Shown here piece by piece: positions 61,759-64,000 of a DNA stretch of 64,000 nt. This DNA is from DYJE01 sp041660385 (GTDB taxonomy: Bacteria > Desulfobacterota > Desulfobacteria > Desulfobacterales > Desulfolunaceae), in contig JBAZWJ010000014.1 in NCBI GenBank assembly GCA_041660385.1, forward strand, positions 30,548 through 94,547, read 5' to 3'. The translations under genes were made by a program, and so were the position numbers. Under the pieces are notes generated by a model. It saw only the letters and a program-made list of their open reading frames with translations. It was not told where the DNA came from and did not search any database. The first letter of the stretch is position 1. Each line of letters begins with the position of its first letter.

Positions 61759-62640
61759 TCAGGACTTGCCGAGAAGGGCGAGAACCCGGTCAAGGTCCGA
61801 ATCGCTGTAAAACTCGATTTCAACCTTGCCTTTCCGGCCTTTCCGATTGATCTGGACCTTGGTTCCAAAGTCGCGGGACAGTTTCTCAGAAAGCTGTGAA
61901 AAATAGACTTCGCTTGTTCCGTGTTCCGCCGGTTTCTTCTCTTCGAGGGCTTTTTTCATACGGCGAATCAGGCCTTCCGTTTCACGGACCGAAAGACTTT
62001 TGGCGATCACGATTTTCCAGGCCTTGTCCTGCTGGGATGGATTTTCAGCTCCCAGAAGGGCTCTGGCGTGACCCATGCTGATTTCCTGTTTATTGATGCT
62101 GTCTTTGATATGGAGGGGAAGCTGGCGAAGCCGTAAAAAATTGGCCACAGCCGGTCTGCTCTTTCCCACCTTGGAAGCCACCTGATCCTGGGTGAGGTCA
62201 AATTCGTCGATAAGCCGCTGGTAGGCGTCCGCCTCTTCCATGGGTGTGAAGTCTTCCCGCTGGATGTTTTCCACAATGGCCATTTCCAGCATCTCTTTAT
62301 CGGTGAGATCTCTCACCACAACGGGGATCGATTCTAGCCCCGCCATTTTCGAAGCCCGAAGCCGTCTTTCACCGGCCACCAGTTCGTAACCGCTGTCCGC
62401 TTTCCGAACGATCAGAGGCTGAATAACACCTTGTTCCAGAATAGACTGACTGAGGTCTGATAATTCTGCATCGGAAAAAATCCGCCGGGGCTGATATCGG
62501 TTGGGTTCGATAAGGTCGATGTCACACATGAAATAATCGGCTGACCCGTCAACGGGCATCTCAGGTTCAGGAATGAGGGCGCTCAAACCACGGCCCAAGC
62601 CTTGTTTTTTTCGTCCTTTTGAACTTTTCATATCAGACAT
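61759..62640 (-). CDS. parB: Chromosome partitioning protein ParB
   Basis: Binds parS sites, slides along DNA as a CTP-dependent clamp and works with ParA in chromosome segregation. The 293-residue protein has the N-terminal GLGRGLSALIP, the CTPase/partner motif GERRLRASKMAGLE, and a helix-turn-helix (DLTQDQVASKVGKSRPAVAN). AAGGT is spaced for ATG 62640. It lies 57 bases after parA and 14 bases before the IspH-UbiA gene. No parS site was spotted in the window. Confidence 0.95.
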   Translation of the reverse strand: MSDMKSSKGRKKQGLGRGLSALIPEPEMPVDGSADYFMCDIDLIEPNRYQPRRIFSDAELSDLSQSILEQGVIQPLIVRKADSGYELVAGERRLRASKMAGLESIPVVVRDLTDKEMLEMAIVENIQREDFTPMEEADAYQRLIDEFDLTQDQVASKVGKSRPAVANFLRLRQLPLHIKDSINKQEISMGHARALLGAENPSQQDKAWKIVIAKSLSVRETEGLIRRMKKALEEKKPAEHGTSEVYFSQLSEKLSRDFGTKVQINRKGRKGKVEIEFYSDSDLDRVLALLGKS

Positions 62641-62697
62641 TTTTGACCTTCGTAGAGAGAAAATATAGTGAGAGCGGCCTGCATGCAGGTTTCATGT

Positions 62698-63456
62698 TTA
62701 ACGGGTGACCACTTCCTTGGCAAGGGCCATGTAGCATTTAGCTCCCACGGACGTGCCATCGTAGGTAAAAATGGATTCTCCGAAGCTGGGAGCCTCGCTT
62801 AGTCTGACACTCCGGGGAATTCGCGTTGCAAAAACCAGATCTTTGAAATGCTTTTCCGCTTCTTCGGCGACCTGAAACGACAGATTGGTGCGTTTGTCGA
62901 ACATGGTGAGAAGGATGCCGTTGATTTTAAGCGGTGGATTCAGGCTCTGCTTGATCCGTTTCACGGTCTGCATCAACTGACTCAATCCTTCCAACGCATA
63001 AAATTCGCTCTGAAGGGGCACAAGAATGGAATCGGCCGCCGCCATGGCATTCAAAGTGAGAAGACTGAGAGATGGCGGACAGTCTAGTACCACGTAATCG
63101 TAATTCCCGTTGATAGGAGCAAGAAATTTTTTAAGGAGCAACTCCCGGTCCGCATCAGACATCATTTCCACTTCAAAACCGATAAGTTCCACCCGTGACG
63201 GAACAATATCCAGATTTTCAACACCGCTTGGAATGATGGTGTCTTTCACCTTCACTTCACCGATCAACCCATGGTAAAGGGTCTTCTTGATGGAGGGTTT
63301 GTCAATGCCGAGACCCGTGGTGGCGTTGGCCTGAGGATCGCAATCCACGAGCAGGGTTTTTTTGGACAACTGTGCCAGCGCGGTCGATAGATTAATCGCC
63401 GTCGTTGTTTTGCCCACTCCACCTTTCTGATTTGCTACACATATTGTCTTTGCCAT
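62698..63456 (-). CDS. parA: Chromosome partitioning ATPase ParA/Soj
   Basis: A 252-residue ATPase that forms gradients on the nucleoid and moves ParB-parS complexes. The deviant Walker A KGGVGKTT (about 11-18), VDCDPQANAT, and YVVLDCPPSLSLLT (Walker B) are present. ATG 63456 starts the usual MAKTICVANQKGGVGKT; the frame continues 25 codons upstream without family similarity. No strong ribosome-binding site is seen, which occurs in some parA genes. Confidence 0.95.
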   Translation of the reverse strand: MAKTICVANQKGGVGKTTTAINLSTALAQLSKKTLLVDCDPQANATTGLGIDKPSIKKTLYHGLIGEVKVKDTIIPSGVENLDIVPSRVELIGFEVEMMSDADRELLLKKFLAPINGNYDYVVLDCPPSLSLLTLNAMAAADSILVPLQSEFYALEGLSQLMQTVKRIKQSLNPPLKINGILLTMFDKRTNLSFQVAEEAEKHFKDLVFATRIPRSVRLSEAPSFGESIFTYDGTSVGAKCYMALAKEVVTR

Positions 63457-63683
63457 AGTGGCGCAAAGACTATCATAAAAAATGACATTTGCAAATAAAA
63501 TATCAAGGCGTCCAGAGCAATGGCGGTGCAAAGAAAACGACCTGGCATTTTTTCATAATATACTGAAAATAAAATACATAATCAAAATAAAGGTATTGAG
63601 TGCCATACACCCGGTATCGAATGGGCCTCTGTTTCAAAGAGAGGCTATTGACTCAGGCTGTGAAACAATATAAAAGTTTCCCA

Positions 63684-64000
63684 ATGGATATGGAAAAAAT
63701 CAAACAGACGGGCATCGCCGCTGCATTTGCAAGTGGCCGGATTTTAAGATCCAAATTCGGCAATATCTCTTCCATTGTCAAAAAAGGCCGCATTGATCTT
63801 GTCACCGAAGCGGATACCGAATCGGAACAGGCGGTTATCGATACCATCCAATCCTCATTCCCAACCCACTCCATCCTGACCGAAGAAACCGGGCTCCATG
63901 CTGGAGACAACGAATGCCAGTGGATCATTGATCCTCTGGACGGGACCACCAATTTCGCTCATGGCCTGCCGGTTTTTGCAACGTCCATCGCCTTTGCGCT
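63684..64000 (+). CDS. Inositol monophosphatase family protein (cut by the window end)
   Basis: The first 105 residues of a SuhB/IMPase-family phosphatase. VKKGRIDLVTEADTESEQAV carries the N-terminal Asp site, ILTEETG the metal-binding Glu pair, and WIIDPLDGTTNFAHGLPVFA the central catalytic metal motif (DPLDGTTN). ATG 63684 or 63690 can serve as start. It is divergent from parA, with 227 bases between. The 3-prime end is outside the window. Confidence 0.9.
   Translation, partial: MDMEKIKQTGIAAAFASGRILRSKFGNISSIVKKGRIDLVTEADTESEQAVIDTIQSSFPTHSILTEETGLHAGDNECQWIIDPLDGTTNFAHGLPVFATSIAFA

Noticed and set aside
61759..63456. Replication origin near parAB, with parS sites
   Set aside because: parAB often lie near oriC, but I saw no TGTTTCACGTGAAACA-like site, DnaA-box cluster, dnaA, rsmG or mnmG in the window.

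Overview
The window looks like chromosomal sequence from an anaerobic Desulfobacterota (Desulfobacterales-like) bacterium. The evidence is a clostridial-type (cluster III) nif operon with nifI1 and nifI2 between nifH and nifD, two hydrogenase-related membrane oxidoreductase clusters, an IspH-UbiA fusion, and several families of short palindromic intergenic repeats of a kind I associate with such genomes. The taxonomic call is inference; no rRNA or tRNA gene was recognised.

Layout. 1-12.9 kb is an accessory region: RhlE helicase, an SDR protein between two 36-bp direct repeats, a VapBC-type pair, a radical SAM protein, a metallo-beta-lactamase-fold protein, a chemoreceptor, an exported protein, a Shedu-type defence nuclease with a small partner, and a nucleotidyltransferase pair with a decayed second copy beside it. 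13.0-30.9 kb holds two paralogous sets of genes for a hydrogenase-4/complex-I-like membrane complex. Each set has HyfB-, HyfC-, HyfE- and HyfF-like membrane subunits, a fused NuoC/NuoD-like large subunit, a ferredoxin/NuoB-like subunit, and a helix-turn-helix/PTS-EIIA regulator. Both large subunits lack the NiFe-binding cysteine pairs, so these resemble energy-converting-hydrogenase-related (Ehr) complexes rather than hydrogenases. A HigBA toxin-antitoxin pair sits inside the second set.

31-41 kb carries signalling genes (a CheB-CheR-PAS protein, a PAS/histidine kinase/receiver hybrid, a solute-binding membrane protein), a methyltransferase gene broken by two nonsense codons, and cysC. 41.7-55.9 kb is the nitrogen-fixation region: a sigma-54 promoter, nifH, nifI1, nifI2, nifD, nifK, nifE, nifN, nifB, a thioredoxin-like 2Fe-2S ferredoxin, a GlnD-like protein whose nucleotidyltransferase and HD motifs are degenerate, and nifV. 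Next comes a membrane protein with presenilin-like aspartyl-protease motifs, a small membrane-anchored protein, and a frameshifted exported protein. 58-64 kb contains a membrane protein, a lytic transglycosylase, the IspH-UbiA fusion, parB, parA and the start of an inositol-monophosphatase gene.

How it works together: the nif genes encode the Mo nitrogenase, its PII-type switch (NifI1/I2), FeMo-cofactor assembly (NifB, NifE, NifN, NifV) and probably a dedicated electron carrier. The Ehr-like complexes would couple an unknown soluble redox reaction to ion transport across the membrane, with phosphorylation-sensing EIIA regulators at the head of each set. The most unusual items are the paired Ehr-like complexes with selective loss of one iron-sulfur cluster in one copy, the degenerate GlnD in the nif operon, the presenilin-like protein, and the Shedu locus.
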